From assembly GCA_009995705.1 (NCBI GenBank), contig JAADBR010000056.1, positions 1 through 22,845 of the forward strand: a stretch of DNA of 22,845 bases. Reading direction: 5' to 3'. Below, piece by piece: positions 5,981 to 15,483 of this stretch (positions are counted from its first letter, which is position 1; the number at the start of each line of letters is the position of its first letter). The DNA comes from Microcystis aeruginosa W13-11. Lineage in GTDB: Bacteria > Cyanobacteriota > Cyanobacteriia > Cyanobacteriales > Microcystaceae. The notes under the pieces are model-generated. The model did no database searches, was not told where the DNA came from, and was given only the letters and a program-made list of their open reading frames with translations. The translations under genes were made by a program, and so were the position numbers.

Positions 5981-7228
5981 ATGACTATCGATTCTTTACT
6001 GCAATCTTTTCAGCGTTTTGGGGTTAATCTCGGTTTAGAAAGAATAAAAACTCTACTGGAGATTTTAGGCAATCCCCAAGATCAAATTCCGATTATTCAT
6101 GTCACGGGAACTAATGGCAAAGGTTCGGTTTGTGCCTATCTATCCTCTATTCTCAGCACTGCCGGTTACAAAGTCGGACGTTATATTTCTCCCCATTTAA
6201 TTGATTGGACAGAAAGAATCTCTATTAATGGCGAAAATATTGAAACTGCGACTTTAGAAAACCTGCTTAAAGATATAGAATCGCTTATCGATCCCCAGCA
6301 GGAAAGTCCTACTCAATTTGAGGTAATTACTGCCGCTGCTTGGCTGTATTTTGCCCGGGAAAAGGTGGATATTGCCGTGATGGAAGTGGGTTTAGGAGGA
6401 AGATTAGATGCGACTAATGTTTGCGCTCAACCTTTAGTTACTGTCATCACTTCTATTAGTCGGGAACATTGGCAAAATTTAGGGCCGACGGTTGCCGATA
6501 TTGCCGGAGAGAAAGCGGGGATACTAAAAGCGAATTGTCCCGCAGTTATCGGACAATTACCGGAATCAGCGCAGGGGGTAGTTAGGGAGAGAATCAAGCT
6601 GTTAAATTGTCCGACGGTATGGGTAGAAGCTGCCGAGAAAATTGCCGATAATCGCGCTAAATATCAAGGGTTAGAATATCCTTTATCCTTAGCGGGAGAT
6701 TTTCAATTGACTAATTCGGCTATAGCGATCGCTGTTGTTAATATTTTACGTCAGCAAGGTTGGCAAATTAGCGATGAAGTCGTGCAGGAAGGAATGGCAA
6801 AAACTCGCTGGTTAGGACGTTTACAAACTGTTAATTGGTGTCAGCGAGAAATTTTAATAGATGGCGCTCATAATCCCGCTGCTGCTATTGGTTTAAGGCA
6901 TTATGTAGATAGTTTAAAGGCTCCAAGAATTATCTGGGTGATGGGAATTTTATCGACTAAAGATCATCGAGAAATATTCCAAGCTTTATTAAGAAAAGGC
7001 AATAGTTTATATTTAGTTCCCGTCCCAGATCATAGCAGTGCTAATCCTGAAACTTTAGCGGAATTAGCGGCTTCAATTTGTCCAGAATTATCTCACCTAG
7101 AGACTTGTTCCGATGTGTTTTTAGGACTAAAAAAAGCCATCCAAGAATCTGCCGAGAGTCAGATAATTCTCTGTGGATCGCTTTATCTAGTTGGTTACTT
7201 TTTAGGGAGTTTGTTTCAGGGAAAATAA
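5981..7228 (+). CDS. folC: Bifunctional folylpolyglutamate synthase / dihydrofolate synthase
   Basis: This 415-residue cytoplasmic Mur-ligase-fold enzyme adds glutamate to dihydropteroate and to folates, using ATP. The P-loop TGTNGKGS is at 42-49 from the chosen start, followed by YISPHLIDWTERI. It also has EVGLGGRLDATNV, TSISREHW, GEKAGILK, and the C-terminal-domain motifs IDGAHNPAA and LCGSLYLVGYF. Length and motif order are normal for the family. The ATG at 5981 is chosen over the in-frame TTG nine bases upstream. The last 27 bases overlap the 3' end of the convergent DUF3352 gene, so the two transcripts meet with no spacer. The product is confident. Whether both activities are present cannot be told from sequence by eye. 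Confidence 0.95.
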   Translation: MTIDSLLQSFQRFGVNLGLERIKTLLEILGNPQDQIPIIHVTGTNGKGSVCAYLSSILSTAGYKVGRYISPHLIDWTERISINGENIETATLENLLKDIESLIDPQQESPTQFEVITAAAWLYFAREKVDIAVMEVGLGGRLDATNVCAQPLVTVITSISREHWQNLGPTVADIAGEKAGILKANCPAVIGQLPESAQGVVRERIKLLNCPTVWVEAAEKIADNRAKYQGLEYPLSLAGDFQLTNSAIAIAVVNILRQQGWQISDEVVQEGMAKTRWLGRLQTVNWCQREILIDGAHNPAAAIGLRHYVDSLKAPRIIWVMGILSTKDHREIFQALLRKGNSLYLVPVPDHSSANPETLAELAASICPELSHLETCSDVFLGLKKAIQESAESQIILCGSLYLVGYFLGSLFQGK

Positions 7229-8791
7229 AACATCAATTTTACTGGTGGTTTTATCAGGCATAGTGGCAGTAATTCCGATCCCGCGTACCGATTCTAAAAA
7301 GGCCTTTGCTTCCGGGGTTAATTCCGTGGCAGGAAGATTATTAATTCCCCCTGCTTTAGCGATAATTTGCTCCACATCGATGAAGAAATAACCGAGATTA
7401 TTTTTAGGCAAATTTGCGATCGATGCTTGGAAATTCTCACTTTTGCTAATCGGTTGATTCGGTTGCGGTTGATAGGGAATTCCGACGGTCATTTTTAGGG
7501 TATCATTATTAGGCCAAGCATAGGTTAAAATCTCTTGTTCTTCCGCTTTCCATTCAGTCACATCTTGGCCAGAAATTTGACTGTTTTTTATGGTGATAAA
7601 GGGAACAGTTTTCACCAATTGATTTAACTTATCGAGGGTGGTTTTTGCCGCTTTCTGATCGCCGGTTTGCCAGATCATCATTCCCCCAAAACCTAACCCT
7701 CCCACCGCTTGCTGGTTAGGGATAATTCCGAAAGCAAATTCTCGATCCATCCAGTTAAAAACTTCTTTATCCGCGTCAAGGGTTGCCATCTGAAAATTCT
7801 CACGGATCTGACGCAAAAAAGCTTGTAATTCTGGGTTAGTTTGGGACTGTTTTTCTGCTTCTTCCCATCCCTGTTTAAGATTATTCCCACTCCAGAGTGC
7901 GATGGTATCTCCGGGTAAATAATTTAAAACTTGATTTCTGCTGGGGGAAGGTAGGTTAGAAATAGTTTCAGGAGCAAGTTTAGCCACCATTTGTAATTGT
8001 AATCCCGTATCGGTGACACCCACTCCCGCGACAATATCCTGAATTTTTGCTAATTCTTGCCGACTTTGGGGAGATAAATTAGCATCTGCTCCCAAGATTT
8101 TGGCATAATCATCGATATAAATTGTTGCTAGGGTATTGGGTAGGTTGAGGGATTGGGAAAGCAGTTTTCTCACTTCCGGTTTACTGCTAAAAGATGGCTG
8201 TCCTTGGTAGGTATTGATCGCCGCTTCTAACACCTTTTTATCGTAGGATATCAACAAAAAATCGCCAGTAACGGCAGTATAAATGGTGGTGTTATCCTGC
8301 CAATCTATAGCAGTAATTGTAATACCTTTGTAGTCACTGGTGCTAGTTTTGCGATTAACTTGTTGTCCTAGTTTTTTCTGGAATTCTGACGCTTTAATTT
8401 TATCTTTGATCCCGATAACCGTTAATAATTCCGATTGTCCGGGGGTGGCTGCGGGAAGGAAAGCAAAGCTAATACTACCGATCCAAGGTTCGATATCCCG
8501 TTGATAATCAATCTTATCAGTGAAGATATTTTTTTGTAATTCTTCTAGTCCTTGACTAACCGCAGTTCGCGATTCTGGTGTACCATATTTAGCTAACACT
8601 GACCAAGCCTTTGCGTCCGTGGAGACAAAACTACTAGCGAAAGCAGTTTCTGGGATAACTTTTGCCGATTCTAAGGGAGTGAATCTTTGCCAAGGTAGTT
8701 GTCCTCGTAGATAAAGATAGACTCCTCCTGCGGTTACTGCTGTTAGTCCTAGGACGACTAAACAACCGGGTAAAAACGATTTTTTTGACAT
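7202..8791 (-). CDS. DUF3352 membrane-anchored protein
   Basis: The 529-residue protein has an N-terminal anchor (residues ~8-29, LPGCLVVLGLTAVTAGGVYLYL) after a short basic MSKKS, with no clear cleavage site, then a long soluble part that should face the periplasm or thylakoid lumen. Typical DUF3352 features are KVIPETAFASSFVSTDAKAW, the WIGSISFAFLP segment, repeated VIGIKDKIKASEFQKKL-like motifs, DDYAKILG, and a second half with the same organisation (YFFIDVEQIIAK). This suggests two related halves. The family is widespread in cyanobacteria and its function is unknown. The start ATG is well placed before the anchor. The 3' end overlaps folC by 27 bases in convergent orientation. I assign no biochemical role. 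Confidence 0.85.
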   Translation of the reverse strand: MSKKSFLPGCLVVLGLTAVTAGGVYLYLRGQLPWQRFTPLESAKVIPETAFASSFVSTDAKAWSVLAKYGTPESRTAVSQGLEELQKNIFTDKIDYQRDIEPWIGSISFAFLPAATPGQSELLTVIGIKDKIKASEFQKKLGQQVNRKTSTSDYKGITITAIDWQDNTTIYTAVTGDFLLISYDKKVLEAAINTYQGQPSFSSKPEVRKLLSQSLNLPNTLATIYIDDYAKILGADANLSPQSRQELAKIQDIVAGVGVTDTGLQLQMVAKLAPETISNLPSPSRNQVLNYLPGDTIALWSGNNLKQGWEEAEKQSQTNPELQAFLRQIRENFQMATLDADKEVFNWMDREFAFGIIPNQQAVGGLGFGGMMIWQTGDQKAAKTTLDKLNQLVKTVPFITIKNSQISGQDVTEWKAEEQEILTYAWPNNDTLKMTVGIPYQPQPNQPISKSENFQASIANLPKNNLGYFFIDVEQIIAKAGGINNLPATELTPEAKAFLESVRGIGITATMPDKTTSKIDVLFSLKQTP

Positions 8792-8966
8792 AGGATTGTG
8801 GTTTGGTTAAAAAGTTCCATACTTGGCGATCGATTTGTCTCTGATTGTATTCTCTAGATCAGTCCTATGGGAGTTATCTTAATTATCTTATCTTATCCCC
8901 CAAGGAAACGGGTAATATTTTAGCTAATTTTTGCGAAATTATTGCTAATTACCGAAGAAAATTGGC

Positions 8967-10115
8967 TCATTCTTGGTTAGCTTGCCAACCCACCGCTTGA
9001 TTAATATTAGTCAACCCATTAGCCTCCAATTTTTCTGTTAATCCTTGTAAAATATTTGATACTAGCCAGGGTCCTCGGTATAACCAACCGGTATAAATCT
9101 GTAATAAACTCGCACCGGCGGTAATTTTTTCCCAAGCATCATCGAGAGAAAAAATGCCTCCCACTCCAATTATTGGTAAATTGCCTTGGGTTTGCCCATA
9201 GATAAAACGGATCACTTCCGTGGAACGTTCCCGCAAAGGTTGCCCACTAATTCCCCCTGCTTCTTCAGTGATTGGTTTACCAGTTTCAGGCAGAATTGTG
9301 GTTTTTAATCCCGTGCGTTTAGTGGTGGTATTAGTAGCGACAATTCCAGCTAATTGATAGGAGAAAGCTAACTCAACAATCGTTCTGATATCTTCCCATT
9401 CTAAATCGGGAGAAATTTTCACTAATAGGGGTTTTCTGACTTGATTTTCTGTTTGTAAAATGTCGAGGATTTTATCGAGTTGTTCACCACTTTGCAGGGA
9501 ACGCAAACCGGGGGTATTGGGAGAACTAACATTAACGACAAAATAATCAGCATGGGGGAATAAATAGCGAAAACTGCCTAAATAGTCCTCCGGAGCCTTT
9601 TCTAGGGGAGTATTTTTCGATTTACAGAGGTTAATACCGATGGGAATCTGTCGGGGTTGTCGTTGCCAAGATTGCTGGAGAGTTGCCGCTAGAACCAGCG
9701 CTCCGAGGTTATTTGCCCCCATACGGTTCAATCCCGCCAAATCTTCTGGTAAACGAAATAATCTCGGTTTTGGGTTGCCCGGTTGCCCTTCTAGGGTGAC
9801 AGCACCCACCTCGGCAAAACCAAAGCCGAAATTATGCCAAAGTCCTGCCCCTAAACCGTCTTTATCGAATCCTGCCGCTAATCCGACGGGATTGGGGAAA
9901 TTTAACCCCCAGAGGCTTTGCGATAGGCGAGAATCGCTAAAAATGAGGGATTCTGATAATTGGGAGATTAACCATTGTCCCCAAAATTCCCCCCGCGAGC
10001 GATCGATTTCTTGCAGAGTATTTAATAATTGTTTTTGTGTTCCCTCTAAATTGCCCCGAATAGCCTTGAAAGCTAGAGGATAAAAAGGTTTAATCGTATC
10101 AATTATATTTATCAT
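8967..10115 (-). CDS. pyrD: Dihydroorotate dehydrogenase (quinone), class 2
   Basis: The 382-residue FMN enzyme oxidises dihydroorotate to orotate, with quinone as acceptor, in UMP synthesis. Class 2 membership is shown by the N-terminal helical extension (residues 1-65) that docks to the membrane, and by a catalytic Ser in [15 protein letters not shown] (about 195-209) rather than Cys. FMN-binding segments are [10 protein letters not shown] (78-87), [55 protein letters not shown], and GVGGI near the C-terminus. Length is slightly above that of bacterial class 2 enzymes. The ATG lacks a strong ribosome site. The 175-bp spacer to the DUF3352 gene and the repeat-rich spacer upstream suggest it is transcribed alone. 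Confidence 0.96.
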   Translation of the reverse strand: MINIIDTIKPFYPLAFKAIRGNLEGTQKQLLNTLQEIDRSRGEFWGQWLISQLSESLIFSDSRLSQSLWGLNFPNPVGLAAGFDKDGLGAGLWHNFGFGFAEVGAVTLEGQPGNPKPRLFRLPEDLAGLNRMGANNLGALVLAATLQQSWQRQPRQIPIGINLCKSKNTPLEKAPEDYLGSFRYLFPHADYFVVNVSSPNTPGLRSLQSGEQLDKILDILQTENQVRKPLLVKISPDLEWEDIRTIVELAFSYQLAGIVATNTTTKRTGLKTTILPETGKPITEEAGGISGQPLRERSTEVIRFIYGQTQGNLPIIGVGGIFSLDDAWEKITAGASLLQIYTGWLYRGPWLVSNILQGLTEKLEANGLTNINQAVGWQANQE

Positions 10116-10142
10116 AAAAAGACAGGAATTAAGGGTATTTTT

Positions 10143-10290
10143 CAGTTATCAGTTATCAGTGGGGAACCACTTCGTGCGCTACGTTTGACGATGCTCAGTC
10201 GAGCCGTTGCGGGGGAGCAGGGAGAAAAAGCTGTCTTCTGAATACTAACTACTGAATACTGATAACCGACTTCTGATCAATAAAAAATAG
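10143..10290. repeat. ATCAGT-type intergenic repeats between dnaJ and pyrD
   Basis: The spacer has TTATCAGTTATCAGT near 10143-10160 and CTGAATACTAACTACTGAATACTGATAACC near 10238-10270, with a GC-rich insert between. The same word family (ATCAGT, ACTGATAA, TGATCACTGA) recurs at 11195-11320, 14908-14945, 15490-15525 and 17587-17640. No ORF or RNA gene is seen. Confidence 0.6.
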
Positions 10291-10314
10291 ACCGTAACTC
10301 ACCTAGCATAATCT

Positions 10315-11190
10315 TTATAAACCTTGACGAGGATTAAAAGTTTCGATCGCTCGTATTTTTTGATAAAGTTCCAATTCTTCTGGGCTAGGATTGGGAGGAT
10401 TAACTAAGATAATTTCCACTAATTGATCGCCCCTTTCTCCTTGGGAAGTGGGATAACCTTTATTAGCTAAACGTAATCTTTGACCGCTTTTAACTCCCTT
10501 AGGAATCATCATTTTAACTAACCCGTCAATGGTGGGAATTTCCACAAAACCGCCCACAATTGCCTCGCTGGGAGTAATCGGTACTTGACAGACAATATCA
10601 GAACCTTGAATCCTAAAAAAAGGATGCCTAGCGATAGTTATTTTCAAATATAAATCACCCCCTTCAATACCCTGACCTTTGAGACGAATTTTCTGCCCAT
10701 CGATCATAGCTGCTGGCATATCAACCTCTATTGATCTACTATCTTCCAGACGAATTCTTTGTCTGCCACCTTGATAGGCTTTCTCTAAAGGTAAAGTTAA
10801 TTTTGCTTCCACATCTCGACGAGTTAAACGGGTAGAGGAGGCAATTTTAGCACGCTTAGTATTAAGGTTATTAAAATCTTTAAACTTCCATAAATCCTGT
10901 TCTGTACGGGGAATTTTTCCATTACCGTTACTATTGGCTTTTTCCCCCGGACGTATCCCGCGGCGCTTAATCCCCGTCAAGGAACGATTATACTCAACCC
11001 GTTTTTCTTCATCGGAGAGAACATCATAAGCTTCATTAATATCTTTAAACTTTTCTTCGGCCGATTTATCCCCTGGATTAACATCAGGATGATATTGGCG
11101 AGCCAGTCGTCGAAAAGCTTTTTTTATCTCGTCACCAGTAGCTGTGCGAGATACTCCTAAAACATCATAATAATTAACTAATTGTGGCAT
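10315..11190 (-). CDS. dnaJ: DnaJ-like co-chaperone (J domain plus C-terminal substrate domain, no zinc finger)
   Basis: The 291-residue protein stimulates Hsp70 ATPase activity and delivers substrates. The J domain (about 6-72) has [21 protein letters not shown] and the essential HPD at 34-36. After a basic linker ([17 protein letters not shown]) comes the DnaJ C-terminal domain, with [45 protein letters not shown] and LRLANKGYP. The Gly/Phe-rich and CxxCxGxG zinc regions are absent, as in CbpA-like or type B J proteins. It lies downstream of dnaK on the same strand, 127 bases apart. This matches the known cyanobacterial dnaK3-dnaJ arrangement and suggests it is that chaperone's dedicated partner. 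The spacer is made of ATCAGT repeats, so co-transcription is likely but not certain. Confidence 0.93.
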   Translation of the reverse strand: MPQLVNYYDVLGVSRTATGDEIKKAFRRLARQYHPDVNPGDKSAEEKFKDINEAYDVLSDEEKRVEYNRSLTGIKRRGIRPGEKANSNGNGKIPRTEQDLWKFKDFNNLNTKRAKIASSTRLTRRDVEAKLTLPLEKAYQGGRQRIRLEDSRSIEVDMPAAMIDGQKIRLKGQGIEGGDLYLKITIARHPFFRIQGSDIVCQVPITPSEAIVGGFVEIPTIDGLVKMMIPKGVKSGQRLRLANKGYPTSQGERGDQLVEIILVNPPNPSPEELELYQKIRAIETFNPRQGL

Positions 11191-11194
11191 ATAT

Positions 11195-11317
11195 TCAGTT
11201 ATCGGTTATCAGTTATCGGTTATTAGTTATCAGATTTGAGTTTTAAGTGAGCAGTATTAAATAGTAGTTTCCCACTGTCTTTTCACTGATTACTGATCAC
11301 TGTTTACTGATCACTGA
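11195..11317. repeat. ATCAGT / TGATCACTGA repeats in the dnaK-dnaJ spacer
   Basis: The spacer is built from TTATCGGTTATCAGTTATCGG-like words followed by CACTGATTACTGATCACTG and TTTACTGATCACTGATT. The second block closely matches 17610-17640 before birA. The copies are partly palindromic and may fold in the dnaK-dnaJ transcript. Confidence 0.6.
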
Positions 11318-13480
11318 TTAAAACCAATCATCATCGTCATCATCCCAGTTATTTTGGGGGGGAATATTGCGGGAACGATTGCCGCCGCTGCGGTTACTTT
11401 TACTATTGTTATAACTTTTTTCCTCCGAAGGGGGGGGACTTTGCCAATCGCTATCGCGGCCATTATAGTAATTATCCTGATTGCGGGGGCGATAACTATC
11501 TTGATTAGCCGAATAATTGGGTCGATAATCACTTTGATAACCCGGTGTACTGGGACGATAATCCTGACGATAACGATCGCGACGCGGTTCGGAGGGAAGC
11601 TCATCTTCCTTATCCCCGGTAAAAGTCTTGCGAATAGCGCTAAAAAAGCCCTCGTCTTCCTCGTCGTATTGTAGCCGTACCTCGCGATTTAATTCATAGA
11701 TAACATCCTGTAGATCCGCCTGGGCGCGATCGATGCGACGGTCATCATTTTTCTCCAAAGCGTCGATAATTTCCGTACTCAAAGACTCAATTTGACGACG
11801 ATAGGAACGGGTGAACTCATTACCAAAATCGAGAGTAACATCTTTTAAGCGTCGTTGGGCTTGATCCACCAGAGAGCGGGCGCGATTGCGTTTATCGACC
11901 TTTTCGCGACGGGTACGATCTGCTTGAGCAAATCGGGCAGCATCGCCAATCATGCGGTTAATTTCCCCTTCGCTGAGGGTAGAAGCGCCTTGAATGGTGA
12001 CACTTTGCTCCCGTCCGGTCATTTTGTCCCTAGCGGTGACTTGTAAAATACCGTTAGCATCGATATCGAGGGACACCTGCACTTGGGGAATGCCCCGGGG
12101 TGCGGGGGGGATACCAGTTAATTTAAAACGTCCTAGGGATTTATTATCGCTGGCCATTTCCCTTTCCCCTTGCAAAACGTGGATTTCCACCACAGTTTGA
12201 TTATTTTCGGAAGTGGAAAAAAGGTCAGATCTGCGAACGGGAATAGTGGTATTGCGGGGGATTAACTTTTTCATCACACCACCGATGGTTTCTAAACCCA
12301 AGGATAAAGGGGTCACATCGAGGAGCAGCACGTCTTTGACCTCGCCGCCCAAAATTCCCGCTTGAATAGCCGCCCCGACCGCTACAACCTCATCAGGGTT
12401 AACATTTTGATTGGGTTCCCTATCGATAAAACTTTGCACTAATTCCTTCACCACCGGCATCCGCGTGCCGCCGCCCACCAGTACCACTTCGTCTAGTTGG
12501 ACGGGGGACAAACCGGCATCAGAAAGGGCTCGTTTGAGAGGACGACGGAGACGACTGATTAAATCACCGCATAATTCCTCAAATTGAGCCCGACTCAGGC
12601 GAGTTTCCATGTGTTTGGGTCCGTCTTCCGTGGCGATAATAAAGGGTAGATTAATATCGGTGACGCTGACCCCAGATAGTTCAATTTTGGCTTTTTCTGC
12701 CGCTTCCGTGAGTCTTTGTAAGGCTTGCCGGTCTTGGCGCAGCTCCACGCCTTCCTGTTCCAAAAATTGATTGGCTAACCAATCGACGATTCTTTTATCG
12801 AAATCGTTACCGCCTAATTGGGTGTCGCCACTGGTGGCTTTCACCTCAAAAACGCCGTCACCCACTTCTAGGATAGAAACATCAAAAGTACCGCCTCCCA
12901 GGTCAAAAACGAGAATTTTCTTGCTTTCCTGTTCATCGAGACCATAGGCTAGGGCAGCGGCGGTGGGTTCGTTGAGAATCCGCAGCACTTCTAACCCCGC
13001 AATTCGGCCCGCATCCCGGGTGGCTTGACGTTGGGAGTCATTAAAATAGGCGGGGACAGTAATGACGGCCCCGGTGACTTCTTCCCCTAGATAACGGCTG
13101 GCTTCTTCGGCTAATCGGCGTAAAACTAGGGCGGAAATTTCTTCGGGGGCAAATTCTTTTTGCAGACGGGGGCATTTAATTTTGATACTGCCCATCTCAT
13201 CCCGGCGGATGGTGTAGGGGACGCGCTTCGATTCGGGGTTTAATTCCGAGTAGCGACGACCTATGTAGCGTTTGACTCCATAGTAGGTGTTTTGGGGATT
13301 GAGTACCCCTTGTCGCCGGGCCATTTGACCGACCACTAACTCCCCATCTTTATTAAAACCGACCACAGAAGGGGTGGTTCTCATGCCCTCCGAGTTGGCG
13401 ATGACCACTGGCTTTCCGCCTTCCATCACGGCGACGACGGAGTTAGTTGTCCCTAGATCAATGCCTACTACTCTACCCAT
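11318..13480 (-). CDS. dnaK: Hsp70 chaperone DnaK, DnaK3-like with disordered acidic tail
   Basis: The 720-residue ATP-dependent chaperone has a complete nucleotide-binding domain: [13 protein letters not shown] (6-18), [17 protein letters not shown] (about 142-158), [10 protein letters not shown] (171-180), [12 protein letters not shown] (193-204) and [12 protein letters not shown]. The linker [19 protein letters not shown] leads to the substrate-binding domain and helical lid. From about residue 610 the protein diverges: a low-complexity stretch rich in Tyr, Arg, Asn, Ser and Gln ends in WDDDDDDWF. Cyanobacteria have several DnaKs. The long tail and adjacent dnaJ fit DnaK3, which in Synechocystis and Synechococcus is essential and membrane-associated. 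The paralogue call is inferred from context. The start ATG has GGGGGAG about 12 bases upstream. A 17-spaced promoter-like pair lies at 13539-13567. Confidence 0.95.
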   Translation of the reverse strand: MGRVVGIDLGTTNSVVAVMEGGKPVVIANSEGMRTTPSVVGFNKDGELVVGQMARRQGVLNPQNTYYGVKRYIGRRYSELNPESKRVPYTIRRDEMGSIKIKCPRLQKEFAPEEISALVLRRLAEEASRYLGEEVTGAVITVPAYFNDSQRQATRDAGRIAGLEVLRILNEPTAAALAYGLDEQESKKILVFDLGGGTFDVSILEVGDGVFEVKATSGDTQLGGNDFDKRIVDWLANQFLEQEGVELRQDRQALQRLTEAAEKAKIELSGVSVTDINLPFIIATEDGPKHMETRLSRAQFEELCGDLISRLRRPLKRALSDAGLSPVQLDEVVLVGGGTRMPVVKELVQSFIDREPNQNVNPDEVVAVGAAIQAGILGGEVKDVLLLDVTPLSLGLETIGGVMKKLIPRNTTIPVRRSDLFSTSENNQTVVEIHVLQGEREMASDNKSLGRFKLTGIPPAPRGIPQVQVSLDIDANGILQVTARDKMTGREQSVTIQGASTLSEGEINRMIGDAARFAQADRTRREKVDKRNRARSLVDQAQRRLKDVTLDFGNEFTRSYRRQIESLSTEIIDALEKNDDRRIDRAQADLQDVIYELNREVRLQYDEEDEGFFSAIRKTFTGDKEDELPSEPRRDRYRQDYRPSTPGYQSDYRPNYSANQDSYRPRNQDNYYNGRDSDWQSPPPSEEKSYNNSKSNRSGGNRSRNIPPQNNWDDDDDDWF

Positions 13481-13538
13481 GCTTGTTTTTGTCTCCCCCT
13501 AGATTTCGATAACTTCGAGACTTTTACCTTCGATCGAT

Positions 13539-13567
13539 AGTTTAAATCGCTTAATGCTTGTTGACAA
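13539..13567 (-). promoter_or_regulatory. Candidate dnaK promoter
   Basis: On the minus strand TTGTCA (13567-13562), a 17-base spacer and TAAACT (13544-13539) form a plausible sigma-70-type pair about 60 bases before the dnaK ATG. No CIRCE-type inverted repeat (TTAGCACTC-N9-GAGTGCTAA) was seen, so HrcA control is not suggested. Confidence 0.4.
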
Positions 13568-13678
13568 TATTGTATCGAATTGTCTTAGGTTCTCGCTCTC
13601 AGTTCGGGGCGATTGAGGGTGTGATTACCAAAGTGGTCTTTTAGTGATCGCTGGCGATCGAGCTTGGGGGGTTTTAAA

Positions 13679-13880
13679 TAGGGTCTGCTGAAAAAGTTTT
13701 TCGTAGGGTGTAGGGTGTGGGGTGTGGGGTTTTACCCACTTTCAGACGGTAAATTACCTAATTTTCAGGTAAAAAGTCCCGGAATTTTCGCCCCGATCAC
13801 TCTCGGCGGGCACTTTTTGAGGTCAAAAAAGTCTAAAAGTCCTATCCAACAAGGGTTTTAGATTTATTCAGCCAACCCTA
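13679..13880. mobile_element. 202-bp TIR element between rluA-type gene and dnaK
   Basis: It begins TAGGGTCTGCTGAA and ends TTCAGCCAACCCTA, so the termini are imperfect inverted repeats with TA at both edges. The termini belong to the same family as the elements at 3386 and 21528. Inside are a GTAGGGT-type heptamer repeated four times (about 13704-13730), an AAATTACCTAATTTTCAGGT segment and no ORF. It resembles a MITE or an internally deleted IS. It lies about 200 bases upstream of dnaK, beyond the candidate promoter. Confidence 0.6.
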
Positions 13881-13946
13881 AATATTGCTAGATTTGGAGA
13901 TTTGCCCTCTTAAACCTCTTGCAAAAGTCACAAAGTAATCAATCCT

Positions 13947-13961
13947 GATGCTGAAAGCATC
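13947..13961 (-). terminator. Hairpin at the end of the pseudouridine synthase gene
   Basis: GATGCT-GAA-AGCATC forms a 6-bp stem that begins at the stop codon of the minus-strand gene. The following minus-strand bases are only moderately T-rich, so it is a weak terminator candidate. Confidence 0.25.
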
Positions 13962-14887
13962 TATTCTTCTTTCTGTTGCCTGACTTCTGCAAGAAGTCTA
14001 TTGACTAATTCCGGCGGCGCCGGACAACAAATAGAGATTCTTTCCCCTGTACTGGGATGATTGAAAAGGATTTGATTGGCATGGAGATAATAACCACAAT
14101 CTCCCGGCACTGCATCCGGTCGCGGTAATCCCCCCAGACCATACAAGGGATCACCGATTAAGGGATAGCCAAAAAAGGCCAGATGAATGCGAATTTGATG
14201 GGGTCTGCCCGTAAAAATTTCTACTTCTAATAGGGTACTATCGGGATGTTTTTTTAAGACTCGACCATCACTGCGGGCTGATAACCCATCTGCGAGCGCA
14301 CCGTAAACGTAGCCTAAAATGGGATGGGCGATTTTCCCGATCGCTTGATTAATAGTAAAATTATCTGGTATGTCGCCCCGACCCACTAAAGCTCGATATA
14401 TTTTGGTAATTTTCCCCTCTCGCATCTGTTGACTTAATTTAGCTCTAGCTGGCTTTGATTTCGCCATTAAGACTAGGCCCGAAGTGCCGCGACCAAGACG
14501 ATGAATCGGATAGGGAGTGACATCGGCATAATGCTGATGTACCAAATGGATAAGAGTATGTTCGAGAAATCCACCCCCCGCTAACACGGGTAATCCCGAA
14601 GGTTTCGCCACCACTAACACCTCGGCATCCTCGTAGAGTACCTCAAAAAAGAGCGGTACATCCAGTTCTGTCCAAGGCGGGCGCTGATAGGTCAATTGCT
14701 GCCCGATTTCTAAGACTGTATCGGGATAAGCGGGACGACTGTCGACTAGAATTGCTGCTGATAAAATGCGATCAAGCCATTCTTCTGGGCTAGAATGGGG
14801 ATAGTTGCCCGCATAGTAGGCTAATAAGCTTAATCCTGCCTGATTTTTGCTAATTTTATCTCGATAAATCCAACCTTGATTGGCCAT
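13961..14887 (-). CDS. RluA-family pseudouridine synthase with Gly at the catalytic Asp position
   Basis: The 308-residue protein has the RluA catalytic fold: DAEVLVVAKPSGLPVLAGGG (87-106), the active-site motif at 129-137, then KIYRALVGRG, LLEVEIFTGRPHQIRIHLAFFGYPLIGDPLYG near the C-terminus. RluA enzymes isomerise specific uridines in rRNA or tRNA, and the nucleophile is the Asp of HRLDxxTSG. Here the motif reads HRLGRGTSG. Codon 132 is GGT (14492-14494 on the + strand reads ACC), one base from Asp GAT. I recall related cyanobacterial and plant proteins with HRLGR, so this may be a subfamily rather than a fresh mutation. Activity is therefore uncertain. The N-terminal ~80 residues resemble the S4-like part of the family only loosely. 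No strong ribosome site is seen. Confidence 0.88.
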   Translation of the reverse strand: MANQGWIYRDKISKNQAGLSLLAYYAGNYPHSSPEEWLDRILSAAILVDSRPAYPDTVLEIGQQLTYQRPPWTELDVPLFFEVLYEDAEVLVVAKPSGLPVLAGGGFLEHTLIHLVHQHYADVTPYPIHRLGRGTSGLVLMAKSKPARAKLSQQMREGKITKIYRALVGRGDIPDNFTINQAIGKIAHPILGYVYGALADGLSARSDGRVLKKHPDSTLLEVEIFTGRPHQIRIHLAFFGYPLIGDPLYGLGGLPRPDAVPGDCGYYLHANQILFNHPSTGERISICCPAPPELVNRLLAEVRQQKEE

Positions 14888-15231
14888 TGGGGAAGTGGGA
14901 AGCTTTTTTCAGTGATCAGTAAACAGTAAACAGTAATCAGTGAACTAATACTAAATCCTTTGAGTATAGGCTACATATCAGGAGAGGCACTCCTGCAAAA
15001 AGGGGAATAAATAATCAGTTTTTAATAACTGGATTTAGAATCAGAATATTTTCATGCTTGGCGGTGCCAACTTTGGCATCGGGACCGACTTCTAACCCAA
15101 TGTTCGACAAAAATAAGCAAAAATTATTGATTGACTCCAAAGACTTGAGAATATTTAAATTAACATTTCGCAATATTTACAAATTCTTAAAAATTAATTG
15201 AGAAAGATTGTTATTTAACAACGATGTTACA

Positions 15232-15324
15232 ATGGTTACAGCGATTTTACTGAATTTCATAGTGGGCTATTCTATGCTTTTTTGGGCGGCAATGGTTGAA
15301 ACCCTTGCCACACCTAGAGGGTGA
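15232..15324 (+). CDS. Possible 30-residue single-span membrane peptide
   Basis: ATG at 15232 opens a 30-codon frame ending TGA at 15322-15324. The product begins MVTAILLNFIVGYSMLFWAA and ends METLATPRG-like with a polar tail. The composition is that of a small transmembrane protein, such as those of photosynthetic complexes, but it does not match any that I know (PetG, PetM, PetN, PsbM, PsaM). No ribosome site is visible, and an in-frame TTG lies upstream. It may be chance in an AT-rich spacer. Confidence 0.25.
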   Translation: MVTAILLNFIVGYSMLFWAAMVETLATPRG

Positions 15325-15453
15325 TCCCAATTATGACAGGTAAATCGGTCAATTTCACCCATAACGATGATCTTTTTTTTGTGTAGTTTTGTTGCAAAAA
15401 AAAAGTTTTTTTGACAAAAAGCACAAAGTATGCAGCAGTAGTTATTGCAGAGA

Positions 15454-15483
15454 GGGAAGAAGGGAGAAGGGAGAAGGGAGAAA
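15454..15483 (+). repeat. AGAAGGG heptamer tandem repeat with four G-tracts
   Basis: GGG tracts at 15454, 15462, 15469 and 15476 are spaced by four or five bases in a purine-only stretch. This is a short tandem (heptamer) repeat of the kind frequent in cyanobacteria and also fits a G-quadruplex pattern. It lies 61 bases beyond the ndk stop codon. Confidence 0.55.

Noticed and set aside
11311..12200. Several frames opposite or out of phase with the dnaK gene
   Set aside because: They are shadows of a clear Hsp70 gene; the hydrophobic-looking one comes from the complement of the Asp/Arg-rich tail.
13481..13640. HrcA/CIRCE control of dnaK
   Set aside because: No TTAGCACTC-N9-GAGTGCTAA palindrome is present upstream.
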